Assembly (NCBI GenBank): GCA_009360885.1
Contig: SPEL01000003.1
Coordinates: forward strand, 422,924 to 486,923
Reading direction: 5' to 3'
DNA from: Sphingobium sp.
GTDB taxonomy: Bacteria; Pseudomonadota; Alphaproteobacteria; Sphingomonadales; Sphingomonadaceae
DNA length: 64,000 bases
The notes below the pieces were generated by a model. The model saw nothing but the letters and a program-made list of their open reading frames with translations. It searched no databases and was not told where the DNA came from. Position numbers and translations under genes: made by a program. Shown here piece after piece: positions 7,857-18,523 of this stretch (positions are counted from its first letter, which is position 1; every line of letters begins with the position of its first letter).

Positions 7857-8153
7857 TCAGGATGGGAAGAGGATCGCGCTATAGTTTTGGGCGCCATGAA
7901 GAATGTGAATGATGAACACTTTTTCTCGTTCGACCTTATAGAATATCAGATAATCCTTATGAACACGTCGTCGGATACCGGTCGCCTCATAGCGCGGAAC
8001 GAGCGGGAAGCGTTCCGGCATATCAGCCAGCCCCAGGCACTTTGAACGCAGCTCAGACAAAAAGCTCAGCGCTCGTACCGGATTGTCACGTGCGATGTAG
8101 TCGCCAATTGCTTCAAGATCATATTCAGCCTCAGCCGTCAGATGCACAATCAT
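7857..8153 (-). CDS. parE: RelE/ParE-family toxin
   Basis: This 98-residue protein has the ParE fold pattern: N-terminal MIVHLTAEAEYDLEAIGDYI, central ERFPLVPRYEATGIRRRVHKDYLIFYKV and the C-terminal strand VFIIHILHGAQNY. ParE toxins poison DNA gyrase, whereas RelE relatives cut mRNA; sequence alone does not separate them fully, but the ParD-type partner favours ParE. The start overlaps the antitoxin stop by four bases. The pair probably helps keep the island in the chromosome. Confidence 0.9.
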   Translation of the reverse strand: MIVHLTAEAEYDLEAIGDYIARDNPVRALSFLSELRSKCLGLADMPERFPLVPRYEATGIRRRVHKDYLIFYKVEREKVFIIHILHGAQNYSAILFPS

Positions 8154-8407
8154 TTATCGGCATCACCCAGCGCACGATATTTCGCTTCCAACCGATCAAA
8201 GACCCCTTCGGCTAAGGCGGTGCGACCAGCATCAGCATCGGCAAGGCCTCGTGCGATTGAGGCGTCCAGAGCGGACAGACGGGTTTCCCGATCATGGATC
8301 AATCGGACGCCTTCACGCAAAACCTCACTTTTCGAATTATAGCGCCCAGTTGCAACGAGACTTGAGACGAATTGCTCAAGCTGCAATCCGAGATCTGCAC
8401 TGATCAT
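8150..8407 (-). CDS. parD: ParD-family antitoxin (CopG-type)
   Basis: This 85-residue protein starts MISADLGLQLEQFVSSLVATGRY as a ribbon-helix-helix domain (NSKSEVLREGVRLIHDRE) and ends in a flexible toxin-binding tail. The ATG at 8407 follows a perfect AGGAGG ribosome site at 8414-8419; the open frame continues upstream without a better start. The gene precedes and overlaps parE in ATGA, the standard order. A 17-bp palindrome lies just upstream and is the likely autoregulatory operator. Confidence 0.9.
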   Translation of the reverse strand: MISADLGLQLEQFVSSLVATGRYNSKSEVLREGVRLIHDRETRLSALDASIARGLADADAGRTALAEGVFDRLEAKYRALGDADK

Positions 8408-8441
8408 AGCCTTACCTCCTATTATGGTAGAGCATAGCGCC

Positions 8442-8458
8442 TTATCAACAGTTGATAA
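8442..8458. promoter_or_regulatory. Palindromic candidate operator of parDE
   Basis: TTATCAAC-A-GTTGATAA is a perfect 8+1+8 inverted repeat 35 bases before the parD start. Ribbon-helix-helix antitoxins repress their own operon by binding such repeats. Assignment to ParD is an inference from position. Confidence 0.65.
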
Positions 8459-8779
8459 AGTGAAAATGATAGAGCACCGACCACAGGCCTTCGTCCGCAT
8501 CCATCACCTACCCTTACGCATAACGAACGTCGGGGTTCAAGGAATTCAATCCGTAACTGCCTAAACGTATGTCATAGCATTTTAAGGTATTCAACGACGA
8601 CAATCAGCGACGTGATACGGAGCAATGCGGTCCTAGCGTAGTAAAAGCGACGTTTCATATTCATCTGTTTCGTCTGCCTTGGGGCACCATTTGTTCTAAG
8701 ACTTTGAAAGCTTTAGAAATAGTTGGAATTAAAGGCTTTTTTACAACCGTCTGGTACAAACGTACGAGGACGAAAGCCA
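8459..8779. other. Gene-free stretch upstream of the integrase remnant
   Basis: About 320 bases of lower GC between the divergent parD operator and the integrase start. I see no tRNA, no clear hairpin and no gene. The segment would be expected to contain an attachment or deletion joint of the island, but none can be shown without the empty site. Confidence 0.35.
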
Positions 8780-9773
<994 letters not shown>

Positions 9774-9798
9774 AGGCACGAAAATCCAACATCAAACA

Positions 9799-9836
9799 GC
9801 CGTCGCCCTCATCATGGGGCGGCGGTTTCTTTTTGT
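9799..9836 (+). terminator. Rho-independent terminator after the czcA remnant
   Basis: GCCGTCGCCC, a 7-base loop and GGGGCGGCGGT form a GC-rich stem followed by TTTCTTTTTG. It lies 26 bases after the RND fragment stop and about 100 bases before the P-type ATPase. Confidence 0.8.
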
Positions 9837-9930
9837 TTCATCTTGTTGCAGCGCCGCATGCGCCCTTGATTTCATCGCAAAACATGGGGACAAACAGGGG
9901 AACTGCCCCGCAACCAACTAAAGAACGGAA

Positions 9931-12615
9931 ATGATGGTCGAGACAGGCGAAACACGTCCATGGCATGCTCTACCCGCTGAGGATGCCCTGCATCTGCTGA
10001 ACAGCCGGGCAGATGGCCTGTCACCTGACGAAACGGCAAACAGGTTGGCTCAATATGGCCCCAACGCTCTGCCCGCCGCCAAAACAACCCACCCGGTCCT
10101 CCGTTTCCTTACTCAGTTCAATAGCGCGCTCATCTACTTCCTGATCGCAGCCGCTTTTGCCGCCGCCTTGCTGGGGCACGGCATTGACGCCATCGTCATC
10201 ATGGTCGTGGTTCTGATTAACGCCATTGTCGGCTTTATGCAGGAAGGAAAAGCGCAACAGGCACTGAGCGCGATTAAAGATATGATTGCGCCCCATGCCA
10301 TTGTGCTGCGTAGTGGGAAACGAGAGCATATTGCCGTCGCCCATATCGTGCCGGGTGATATTGTACTGCTGGAGGCTGGCGATAAAGTACCTGCCGACCT
10401 GCGCATATTGAAGGCACGCAGCCTGCTAATCGACGAAGCCCCGCTGACCGGCGAATCCGTCCCGGTAGATAAGCAGGAAAGCCCCGCCCCCACCAATGCC
10501 GCCATTGCCGATCAGACCAGCATGGCCTTTTCCGGTACGTTGGTGTCATCGGGGCAGGCCACCGGTATGGTCGTTGCGACCGGCAGGAACACACAAATAG
10601 GCCAGATCAGCAATTTGCTACAATCGGTAGAGGTTGTTGCAACGCCATTATTACGCCAGATAAATGGCTTTGCGCGGCGTTTCACAGTGTTAGTGATGAT
10701 AGGCGCACTGGCGCTATTTGCCTTTGCGGTTTTCGCGCGGGATTTCCACTGGATCGATGCGCTGATTGCCGTGGTCGCGCTTGCTGTCGGTCTAGTGCCG
10801 GAGGGGTTGCCCGCCGTCATCACTATTACGCTCGCCATTGGGGTGCAGCGCATGGCAGCGCGCAATGCGGTGATCCGTCATTTGCCTGCAGTCGAAACTC
10901 TGGGTGCAACATCAGTTATCTGTTCGGACAAAACCGGCACCCTCACCCGCAATGAAATGACCGTGCGGCATGTGCTAATCCCGCAAGCCATCATCAGCGT
11001 CAGCGGCGGCGGTTACGCGCCTGAAGGGGCGCTGAAGGCGCAGGACAGTGCAGATGAGGGACAGGCCACCACCCTTGCCTCAGCAAACATGCTCATCCGC
11101 TGCGGCTTGCTATGTAATGATGCCCATTTACGCGAAGAGAATGGCCAGTGGCAGGTGCAGGGCGACCCAATGGAAGGCGCGCTTATCGCCCTTGCTATGA
11201 AGGCTGGCCTGTCGCCGGATAATGAGCGTGAGACCATGCCGCGCATTGATGAAATCCCGTTTGACGCGACATGGCGTTATATGGCGACGCTTCATGATGA
11301 CGGGGATGGTTCTGTCATTTTCATCAAGGGTGCGCCAGAAGCCATCATGGCAATGGCAGGCGCCGCCCCGACAGAATGGGAAGGCCGCATCGCGCAGGCT
11401 GCCGATCAGGGCGAGAGGTTGCTGGGCTTTGCGATTAAACGCCTGACCTATCGACAAAACCATATTTCCCATGATGATCTCAAGGAAGGCGCGGAATTTC
11501 TTGGTCTGATGGGCTTTATCGACCCGCCGCGTGAGGAAGCCCGTGCGGCCATAGCGGAATGTCATAGCGCAGGCATCATCGTTAAGATGATTACCGGTGA
11601 CCATCTCGGCACGGCCATCGCCATTGCCCGCCAACTGGGCATTAGTGATGCCCCACATGGCATGACCGGCGCGGATATTGAACATCTGTCGGACGAAGAA
11701 CTGGCTGCGCAGGTCCGTGACATTGACGTATTTGCCCGGTCCAGCCCCGAACATAAGCTGCGTATCGTGCGCGCTCTGCAATCCCACGGGCTGATCGTTG
11801 CGATGACAGGGGACGGGGTGAACGACGCACCCTCATTGAAACAAGCCGATGTCGGCACCGCCATGGGCCATAAAGGGACTGAGGCAGCCAAAGAAGCGTC
11901 CAATATGGTGCTTCTTGATGATAATTTCGCCTCTATCGTCGCGGCTGTGCGCGAAGGCCGTACGGTCTATGATAATATCCGCAAAGTCATTGCATGGACA
12001 TTGCCAACCAACGGCGGAGAAACACTGGCGGTGATTGCAGCAATCGGGATGAGCTTTGCTCTCCCCATGACGGCAACGCACATATTATGGATCAATCTGG
12101 TGCTGGCTGTCACCCTGGGGCTGGTGCTGGCCTTTGAGCCACCAGAACCCGGCACGATGCAGCGACGGCCAAGGCAATCCAACGCGGCCCTACTCTCCCC
12201 CTTCATGCTATGGCGCGTCGGGCTGGTTTCGGTGCTGATGGCGGCGCTGGCGCTCGGCCTGTTTTTCTATGCGCAGTATATGGGCCGAGATGTAGAAACA
12301 GCGCGCACGATGGTCGTCAACGGCCTGATCGTTGCGGAGATATTCTACCTGTTTAACGTGCGCTATCTACATATGCGGTCGCTCACCCTGCGCGGCGCAT
12401 TGGGAACACCCGCCGTGCTTGCGGCGATAGCGGTGGTCATCATCGCGCAGTTACTCTTCACCTATGCGCCCTTTATGCACGCCATATTCGAGAGCCGTCC
12501 ACTGACACTGATGGAAGGAGCCATCATCATCGCCTGCGGAGCGGCCCTATTCCTGTTGCTGGAAGCCGAAAAGCTGGTGATGCGCCGCATGGGCTGGTTT
12601 GAGGAACTGAATTAG
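9931..12615 (+). CDS. P-type cation-transporting ATPase (P2 / Ca2+-like type)
   Basis: This 894-residue ATPase has every P2-type hallmark: an N-terminal cation-ATPase domain (WHALPAEDAL and the YGPNALP motif), TGES in the actuator domain (173-176), PEGLP in membrane segment 4, the phosphorylated Asp333 in CSDKTGTLT, and TGDGVNDAPSLK near 626 in the hinge. The C-terminal half has about six further membrane helices. It resembles bacterial Ca2+/Na+/K+ pumps, but the ion cannot be fixed from sequence. It stands alone, 161 bases before the Mrp antiporter operon; both move cations, so a shared role in ion homeostasis is plausible. Confidence 0.92.
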   Translation: MMVETGETRPWHALPAEDALHLLNSRADGLSPDETANRLAQYGPNALPAAKTTHPVLRFLTQFNSALIYFLIAAAFAAALLGHGIDAIVIMVVVLINAIVGFMQEGKAQQALSAIKDMIAPHAIVLRSGKREHIAVAHIVPGDIVLLEAGDKVPADLRILKARSLLIDEAPLTGESVPVDKQESPAPTNAAIADQTSMAFSGTLVSSGQATGMVVATGRNTQIGQISNLLQSVEVVATPLLRQINGFARRFTVLVMIGALALFAFAVFARDFHWIDALIAVVALAVGLVPEGLPAVITITLAIGVQRMAARNAVIRHLPAVETLGATSVICSDKTGTLTRNEMTVRHVLIPQAIISVSGGGYAPEGALKAQDSADEGQATTLASANMLIRCGLLCNDAHLREENGQWQVQGDPMEGALIALAMKAGLSPDNERETMPRIDEIPFDATWRYMATLHDDGDGSVIFIKGAPEAIMAMAGAAPTEWEGRIAQAADQGERLLGFAIKRLTYRQNHISHDDLKEGAEFLGLMGFIDPPREEARAAIAECHSAGIIVKMITGDHLGTAIAIARQLGISDAPHGMTGADIEHLSDEELAAQVRDIDVFARSSPEHKLRIVRALQSHGLIVAMTGDGVNDAPSLKQADVGTAMGHKGTEAAKEASNMVLLDDNFASIVAAVREGRTVYDNIRKVIAWTLPTNGGETLAVIAAIGMSFALPMTATHILWINLVLAVTLGLVLAFEPPEPGTMQRRPRQSNAALLSPFMLWRVGLVSVLMAALALGLFFYAQYMGRDVETARTMVVNGLIVAEIFYLFNVRYLHMRSLTLRGALGTPAVLAAIAVVIIAQLLFTYAPFMHAIFESRPLTLMEGAIIIACGAALFLLLEAEKLVMRRMGWFEELN

Positions 12616-12776
12616 CCAATGCAAATCCTCTCCTATCAATTCTAACTATCGTTAAATTCTAAAGAAATATGGCGGTGATGCATATTAATTGTGCATCATG
12701 CCTTGCGCATCAGGGTGAAAATACACAATAAAGATATTCGCCCGCCGATGGCCCCATAAATAATGTTCAAAGGAGT

Positions 12777-15719
12777 ATGGCACCGCCGATGTTTGACTCG
12801 CGGTTCCTCATAATCGTTCTTGCGCTCCCGTTTCTAGGGAGTATCGCCGCTGCATTTTTGCCGACAAAGGGCAGAAACTGGGCCGCATCGCTGGCCAGCA
12901 TCATTACTCTGATCGGCATTGTCATCACGGCAAGCTATTATGCGATGCTGACCAATGGCGGGGTGGTGCGCTACAGCGTGCCATGGCTGCCGTCGCTGGG
13001 GCTGGATTTCACCATCCGCATAGGCGGATTTTCGTGGCTTTTTGCGTTGCTGGTGCTGTCTATCGGGGCATTGGTGGTAATGTATGCGCGCTATTATATG
13101 TCACCAGAAGATCCCGTGCCTCGCTTCTTTGCGTTTCTTCTTTCCTTCATGGGATCAATGCTGGGCGTTGTCTTTTCCGGAAACCTGATTCAGATCGCAT
13201 TTTTCTGGGAATTGACGAGTCTTTTCTCTTTTCTGCTTATCGGATATTGGCACCATAACCAAAGCGCCCGCGATGGTGCCCGCATGGCCCTCATCATCAC
13301 TGCAACGGGCGGGGTGTGTCTGCTCGTCGGCTTCCTGCTCCTTGGCCATATGGCGGGTAGCTATGATCTCGACCGCGTACTGGCCTCTGGCGACATCATC
13401 CGTGAACATGACCTCTATCTGACGGCGTTAATCCTCATCCTATTGGGTGCCTTTACCAAGAGCGCTCAAGCCCCTTTCCATTTCTGGCTGCCGCATGCCA
13501 TGGCTGCGCCGACGCCGGTTTCCGCCTATCTCCATTCCGCCACGATGGTGAAGGCTGGCATTTATCTGCTCATCCTGCTCTGGCCCGTACTGGCTGGCAC
13601 GATGAGCTGGTATTTCATCGTCACCAGCGTGGGCCTCACTACATTGCTGCTGGGGGCGTGGTCTGCCATTTTCCAGCAGGATTTAAAGGGGCTACTCGCT
13701 TATTCGACGATCAGCCATCTGGGCCTCATCACCTTGTTATTGGGGTTGGGCAGTCCACTGGCCGCCGTCGCCGCGATTTTCCACACCATCAACCACGCGA
13801 CGTTCAAGGCGTCTTTGTTCATGGCCGTGGGCATTATTGACCATGAAACCGGCACAAGGGATTTGCGCCGCCTCAGCGGCCTCGCGGCCTTCATGCCCAT
13901 CACAGCAACTCTGGCGATGGTCGCCGCCGCCGCAATGGCGGGCGTCCCGCTGCTCAACGGATTTCTCTCAAAGGAAATGTTTCTGGGCGCGGCGCTGGAG
14001 GCCCATAGCGGCACGATATTGGACGTAGTGCTGCCTTATCTCGCCACCCTCGCCAGTGCGTTCAGCGTATTTTATTCCATCCGTTTCATTCATCAGACCT
14101 TTTTCGGCCCGCCGCCGGTTGATTTGCCCCGCCAACCCCATGAGGCACCGCGCTGGATGCGCCTGCCCATCGAGATATTGGTGCTGGCCTGTCTGCTCGT
14201 CGGCATATTACCGACGCTAACCATCGGCCCCTATCTCAAAACCGCCGTGCAATCGGTGCTGGGGGATCAAACCCCGCATTACAGCCTCGCTATATGGCAT
14301 GGCTTTAACATGCCATTGCTGATGAGCATCCTTGCGCTTATCGGCGGGGCGGCGCTCTATGCGATATTCGGCCCGCGCCTCAATGCGATTGATCGTTCCC
14401 CCGTCATTGGCAGGCTGAGGGGCAGACGCACGTTCGAGGCTGCTCTGGCATTCCTGATTGATGGCGCGCGTTTCTGGCACACAAAGCTCGGTACATCGCA
14501 GTTGCAGGTGCAGTTGCGCCTATTGGTACTTACCGCGATTATCGCAGGCTCCACCCCCTTCTTAACGCTGGGCTATCGCGTAGGCCCGGAGGCACCCATC
14601 ATCGTGGACCCGGCTTTCGCAATATTGTGGATATTAGGGGCAGTCGCCGCAATTGGCGCCGCGTGGCAGGCCAAATTCCATCGCCTCGTCGCGCTGATCC
14701 TCATTGGTATATGCGGCCTTGCAACCTGTATCAGCTTCCTCTGGCTCTCCGCGCCGGATCTGGGACTGACGCAATTGGTGGTGGAGGTCATCACCCTCGT
14801 TCTGCTGCTCCTTGGCCTGCGCTGGTTGCCTAAGCGCCGGTCAGATATATGGACCGGGGTCACGACACCGCTGCATGTACATTTACGCCGCGGACGGGAT
14901 TTGTTGCTCGCGCTGGCAGGCGGCCTGGGCATGGCGGCCATTTCCTATGCAATGATGACCCGTCCGGCCACCGACAGCATTTCGTCCTTCTTCGTTGAAC
15001 GCGCCTATAATGAAGGGGGCGGCACGAATGTCGTCAACGTCATATTGGTAGATTTCCGGGGGTTTGATACGCTGGGTGAGATTACCGTTCTGGCGATTGT
15101 GGCCCTGACAGTGTTCTCGCTGCTGCGCCGCTTCCGCCCCGCGCCAGAAAGTATAGAACTGCCCGACCAACAGCGCCGCCAGAACGCGTTTGACGATGCA
15201 CGGGAAGACCGTCAGCGAGGCGATACCCTTATTCACTATCTGCTGGTGCCGCGCGTCATCATGGAGTGGCTATTCCCCGTCATTCTGACCTTTTCGCTCT
15301 ATCTGCTATTACGCGGCCATGACCTGCCCGGTGGCGGGTTCGCGGGTGGGGTCACCGTCTCTATCGGCATCCTCATCCTGTACATGGCCAGCGGCACCAG
15401 ATCAGTCGAAGCGCGCCTGAATGTACAGCCTGTGCGATGGATAAGTTTCGGCCTGCTGTGCGCCACCGGCACCGGATTGGCGGCATGGGGCTTCGGCTAT
15501 CCCTTCCTCTCCAGTTATTTCAACTATCTCCACTTGCCGATTATCGGTAAAATGCCGATTGCCAGCGCACTGTTATTCGACATCGGCGTTTTTGCAGTGG
15601 TTGTAGGCACGACCGTCCTGACCCTGATTGCAATGGCGCATCAGTCCATCCGTTCACCTCGCGCACGCAAACCGGAAGGGGACAGCATCAAAACCACCAA
15701 CGCAGAGGGAGACAGCTAA
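12777..15719 (+). CDS. mrpA: Mrp-type Na+(K+)/H+ antiporter subunit A fused to B
   Basis: This 980-residue membrane protein holds an NADH-quinone oxidoreductase ND5-like antiporter core (about residues 1-760, including HAMAAPTPVSAYLHSATMVKA and the lysine-bearing helices) and a C-terminal MrpB domain (from about 820, with LLRGHDLPGGGFAGGV). Such an A-B fusion is usual in proteobacterial Mrp/Pha systems. It opens an operon in which every gene overlaps the next. The ribosome site AAAGGAG sits only one base before the ATG at 12777, so the ATG at 12789 may be the true start. The complex exchanges cytoplasmic Na+ or K+ for protons. Confidence 0.95.
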   Translation: MAPPMFDSRFLIIVLALPFLGSIAAAFLPTKGRNWAASLASIITLIGIVITASYYAMLTNGGVVRYSVPWLPSLGLDFTIRIGGFSWLFALLVLSIGALVVMYARYYMSPEDPVPRFFAFLLSFMGSMLGVVFSGNLIQIAFFWELTSLFSFLLIGYWHHNQSARDGARMALIITATGGVCLLVGFLLLGHMAGSYDLDRVLASGDIIREHDLYLTALILILLGAFTKSAQAPFHFWLPHAMAAPTPVSAYLHSATMVKAGIYLLILLWPVLAGTMSWYFIVTSVGLTTLLLGAWSAIFQQDLKGLLAYSTISHLGLITLLLGLGSPLAAVAAIFHTINHATFKASLFMAVGIIDHETGTRDLRRLSGLAAFMPITATLAMVAAAAMAGVPLLNGFLSKEMFLGAALEAHSGTILDVVLPYLATLASAFSVFYSIRFIHQTFFGPPPVDLPRQPHEAPRWMRLPIEILVLACLLVGILPTLTIGPYLKTAVQSVLGDQTPHYSLAIWHGFNMPLLMSILALIGGAALYAIFGPRLNAIDRSPVIGRLRGRRTFEAALAFLIDGARFWHTKLGTSQLQVQLRLLVLTAIIAGSTPFLTLGYRVGPEAPIIVDPAFAILWILGAVAAIGAAWQAKFHRLVALILIGICGLATCISFLWLSAPDLGLTQLVVEVITLVLLLLGLRWLPKRRSDIWTGVTTPLHVHLRRGRDLLLALAGGLGMAAISYAMMTRPATDSISSFFVERAYNEGGGTNVVNVILVDFRGFDTLGEITVLAIVALTVFSLLRRFRPAPESIELPDQQRRQNAFDDAREDRQRGDTLIHYLLVPRVIMEWLFPVILTFSLYLLLRGHDLPGGGFAGGVTVSIGILILYMASGTRSVEARLNVQPVRWISFGLLCATGTGLAAWGFGYPFLSSYFNYLHLPIIGKMPIASALLFDIGVFAVVVGTTVLTLIAMAHQSIRSPRARKPEGDSIKTTNAEGDS

Positions 15720-16063
15720 TGGAAATCGTTCTTTCTCTCGCCATTGGTATATTGACGGCATCAGGCCTGTGGCTGCTGTTCCGCCCCCGTACTTTTCAGC
15801 TTTTGCTGGGGCTGGCGCTCCTCTCTTATGCCGTTAATCTGTTCATACTGGCCTCCGGTCGTCTGCGCACCGATGCACCCGCCATTATCGGCAAGACGGG
15901 CACGCCTGATCCCTCCCTTTATGCCGACCCTCTCCCACAGGCATTGGTGCTGACGGCTATTGTTATCTCCTTCGCCACCACGGCCCTGTTGCTGGTGGTG
16001 GTGATGGCGTCACGCGGCCTCACCGGCACAGACCATGTAGATGGCGAGGAGGACGGGCAATGA
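15719..16063 (+). CDS. mrpC: Mrp antiporter subunit C
   Basis: This 114-residue protein has three membrane helices and belongs to the NuoK-like MrpC family (LLGLALLSYAVNLFILASGR, then DPLPQALVLTAIVISFATTA). NuoK-like subunits form part of the proton path. The start shares a base with the mrpA stop (TAATG) and its stop overlaps mrpD as ATGA. Length fits the family. Confidence 0.95.
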   Translation: MEIVLSLAIGILTASGLWLLFRPRTFQLLLGLALLSYAVNLFILASGRLRTDAPAIIGKTGTPDPSLYADPLPQALVLTAIVISFATTALLLVVVMASRGLTGTDHVDGEEDGQ

Positions 16064-17766
16064 ACGGCTGGATGCAGCATCTTATCATCGCCCCGATCAT
16101 CCTGCCGCTGCTGGTCAGCGCGGTGATGCTCGCGCTGGATGAACGCCGCCGCGTATTGAAACGCGTGCTGAGCCTGTCCACAGCCGCGACGCTCATTGCT
16201 ATTTCTGCGGCCCTCCTGTGGATGGTGACACATTCCGCCACCACCGGGGCAGAAGGGCCCGATGCCGTTTCAAAACCCTTTGTGTATCTGCTCGGTAACT
16301 GGGCTGCCCCATTTGGCATTGTACTGGTGGTGGATCGTTTATCGGCGCTGATGCTATTGCTTACCAATGTGCTGGGCTTTACCTCGCTCTTTTATGCGCT
16401 GGCGCGGTGGGACAGGTCCGGCCCGCGTTTCCATCCGCTATTCCTGCTGTTGCTGATGGGGGTAAACGGAGCCTTTCTGACCGGCGATATTTTCAACCTG
16501 TTTGTGTTTTTTGAGGTTTTGCTGGCGGCTTCTTATGGCCTCGTCCTCCATGGTTCCGGCACGGAAAGAACCAGCGCCAGCCTGCATTACATCACCATCA
16601 ATGTCGCCACGTCCATGCTGTTCCTCATTGGTGTCGCGATGCTGTATGCCGCGACCGGAACGCTCAATATGGCGGATATAGCCGACCGGTCGGTTGGCCT
16701 TCCCCTTGATGACATCATCTTATTCGAAGGCGGAGCAGCCATATTAGGCGTCGCCTTTCTGGTAAAGGCTGGCATATGGCCGCTAAGTTTCTGGTTGCCA
16801 CGCACCTATGCGGCAGCCGTACCGCCGGTAGCCGCCCTTTTCGCCATCATGAGCAAAGTCGGCATTTATGTCATATTACGGCTTTCCTCATTATTCTTTG
16901 GCGAAACATCAAACCGTATTGCAGGATTTGCTGATAACTGGCTGATTTATGCTGGTTTTGCGACAATCATCTATGGCACCGTCGGCATATTATCCGCACG
17001 GCAATTAACCCGGATTGCAGGCCATTATGTGCTGGTATCCTCTGGCACATTATTGGCGGCAATTGGCATTGGCGGGCAGGCCGTGACCGCCGCCCTGCTC
17101 TTTTACCTCGTCAGTTCCACTCTTTCGGTCAGCGCTCTTTACCTCATCATCGAACCTGTCGAACGTAATGCTGATGAGGAAGATATAATCGCTGGCATTG
17201 CCGAACCTGTATTTGATGACGAATATGTCGGTGGGCAGGTGGAAGAGGAAGAAGATGAAATCGGCGTCGTCATTCCCGGCACCATCGCTATATTAGGCGG
17301 CGGATTTATCTTCTGCGCGCTTTTATTGTCTGGCTTGCCGCCACTTTCCGGCTTCATCGCAAAATTCGCTATTTTTGATGCGCTGTTCAAAATGACCATC
17401 ATCCCCACGACAAGCTGGATAATGGTGGCACTCATCATCATCTCCGGTCTGGCGACATTAGTGGCGATGACGCGAGCGGGTATCGACCTGCTCTGGACCC
17501 CGGCGGAGGATGCCCCGGCGCATCTGAGCGTCATCGAAGTAGTACCTATTGGTCTGTTGCTGGGTGTGTGCCTCACACTGATGACAATGGCTGGCCCTGT
17601 CATGGCCTATATGGAGGACACAGCCGCCTCGCTCCAGACATCCGCCCGTTATATGAATGCTGTCGTCAATGCCCCGCGCACTGGGCAGGCTGATGCTCCG
17701 TCCGCCCATTCGCCAGCCGGTGGGAATATAGCGCCTCCGGCCAATGATGGGGTGGTCATCCCATGA
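16060..17766 (+). CDS. mrpD: Mrp antiporter subunit D
   Basis: This 568-residue polytopic protein of the ND2/ND4-like antiporter family has FNLFVFFEVLLAASYGLVLHG and LVKAGIWPLSFWLPRTYAAA, the segments carrying the conserved Glu and Lys of proton-pumping subunits. Between two helices, at residues 368-405, is a strongly acidic loop containing EEDII, FDDEY and EEEEDE. It is coupled to mrpC and mrpE by four-base overlaps. The C-terminal 50 residues are extramembrane, rich in Ala and Pro. Confidence 0.95.
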   Translation: MNGWMQHLIIAPIILPLLVSAVMLALDERRRVLKRVLSLSTAATLIAISAALLWMVTHSATTGAEGPDAVSKPFVYLLGNWAAPFGIVLVVDRLSALMLLLTNVLGFTSLFYALARWDRSGPRFHPLFLLLLMGVNGAFLTGDIFNLFVFFEVLLAASYGLVLHGSGTERTSASLHYITINVATSMLFLIGVAMLYAATGTLNMADIADRSVGLPLDDIILFEGGAAILGVAFLVKAGIWPLSFWLPRTYAAAVPPVAALFAIMSKVGIYVILRLSSLFFGETSNRIAGFADNWLIYAGFATIIYGTVGILSARQLTRIAGHYVLVSSGTLLAAIGIGGQAVTAALLFYLVSSTLSVSALYLIIEPVERNADEEDIIAGIAEPVFDDEYVGGQVEEEEDEIGVVIPGTIAILGGGFIFCALLLSGLPPLSGFIAKFAIFDALFKMTIIPTTSWIMVALIIISGLATLVAMTRAGIDLLWTPAEDAPAHLSVIEVVPIGLLLGVCLTLMTMAGPVMAYMEDTAASLQTSARYMNAVVNAPRTGQADAPSAHSPAGGNIAPPANDGVVIP

Positions 17767-18245
17767 AGCGCTTCGTCCCCTTCCCCCTGCTATCCCTCGC
17801 GCTGTTCGTGATGTGGGTGCTGCTAACCGGATTTTCCCCCGGCCATGTCGTTCTGGGCGCAGCAGTCGCGTTATTAGTATCTCGCGTGATGTTGCTGCTG
17901 AAGCCTGAGCCTGCAACTATCCGCTTCTGCCCAGCGATGCTGAAACTGAGCTGGCTGGTGCTGGTGGATATCATCCGTTCCAACATCGCAGTGGCGCGCA
18001 TCATATTGTTCCGCCCTAAAAACAGGCGGTCTGATTTCATCTATTTACCGGTGCAACTGACCAGCCCTTATGCGCTCGCGGTTCTGGGTATCATCATAAC
18101 CGCCACGCCCGGCACATTATGGGTACAGCATGATCCGCAAAGCAAAGTCATTCTCATTCATGTGCTTGATCTGGTAGATCAGGATGCATGGATAACCCTT
18201 ATCCAGAACCGATATGAAAAGCTGCTGATGGAAATATTCGAATGA
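17763..18245 (+). CDS. mrpE: Mrp antiporter subunit E
   Basis: This 160-residue protein has two N-terminal membrane helices (FPLLSLALFVMWVLLTGF and GHVVLGAAVALLVSRVML) and the MrpE signature region with TITATPGTLWVQ-like sequence (ITATPGTLWVQHD) towards the C-terminus. It starts in the ATGA overlap with mrpD and ends in one with mrpF. MrpE is a structural and assembly subunit unrelated to complex I. Confidence 0.94.
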   Translation: MKRFVPFPLLSLALFVMWVLLTGFSPGHVVLGAAVALLVSRVMLLLKPEPATIRFCPAMLKLSWLVLVDIIRSNIAVARIILFRPKNRRSDFIYLPVQLTSPYALAVLGIIITATPGTLWVQHDPQSKVILIHVLDLVDQDAWITLIQNRYEKLLMEIFE

Positions 18246-18523
18246 CGGTGATGATGCTCGCCTTTGCCATTACCGCGGCGCAGATCATGCTTGGTACGGC
18301 CATGGCCTGCGCGTCGTGGCGTATCATTCGCGGCACCCGCGCGCAGGACCGGGTGCTGGGGCTGGATGCCCTGTATCTCAGCGCCATGTTACTGCTGCTG
18401 ACTTATGGCATACAGACCGGACGCACACTGTATTTCGAGGCCGCCCTCGTCATCGCCCTGATGGGATTTTCCAGCACGGTTGCCCTTTCCAAATTCCTGA
18501 TGCGGGGGGAAGTCATCGAATGA
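18242..18523 (+). CDS. mrpF: Mrp antiporter subunit F
   Basis: This 93-residue protein of three membrane helices contains RIIRGTRAQDRVLGLDALYL, the typical MrpF segment with the conserved Asp. It overlaps mrpE by ATGA and its stop overlaps the mrpG start. Length matches the family. Confidence 0.94.
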   Translation: MTVMMLAFAITAAQIMLGTAMACASWRIIRGTRAQDRVLGLDALYLSAMLLLLTYGIQTGRTLYFEAALVIALMGFSSTVALSKFLMRGEVIE

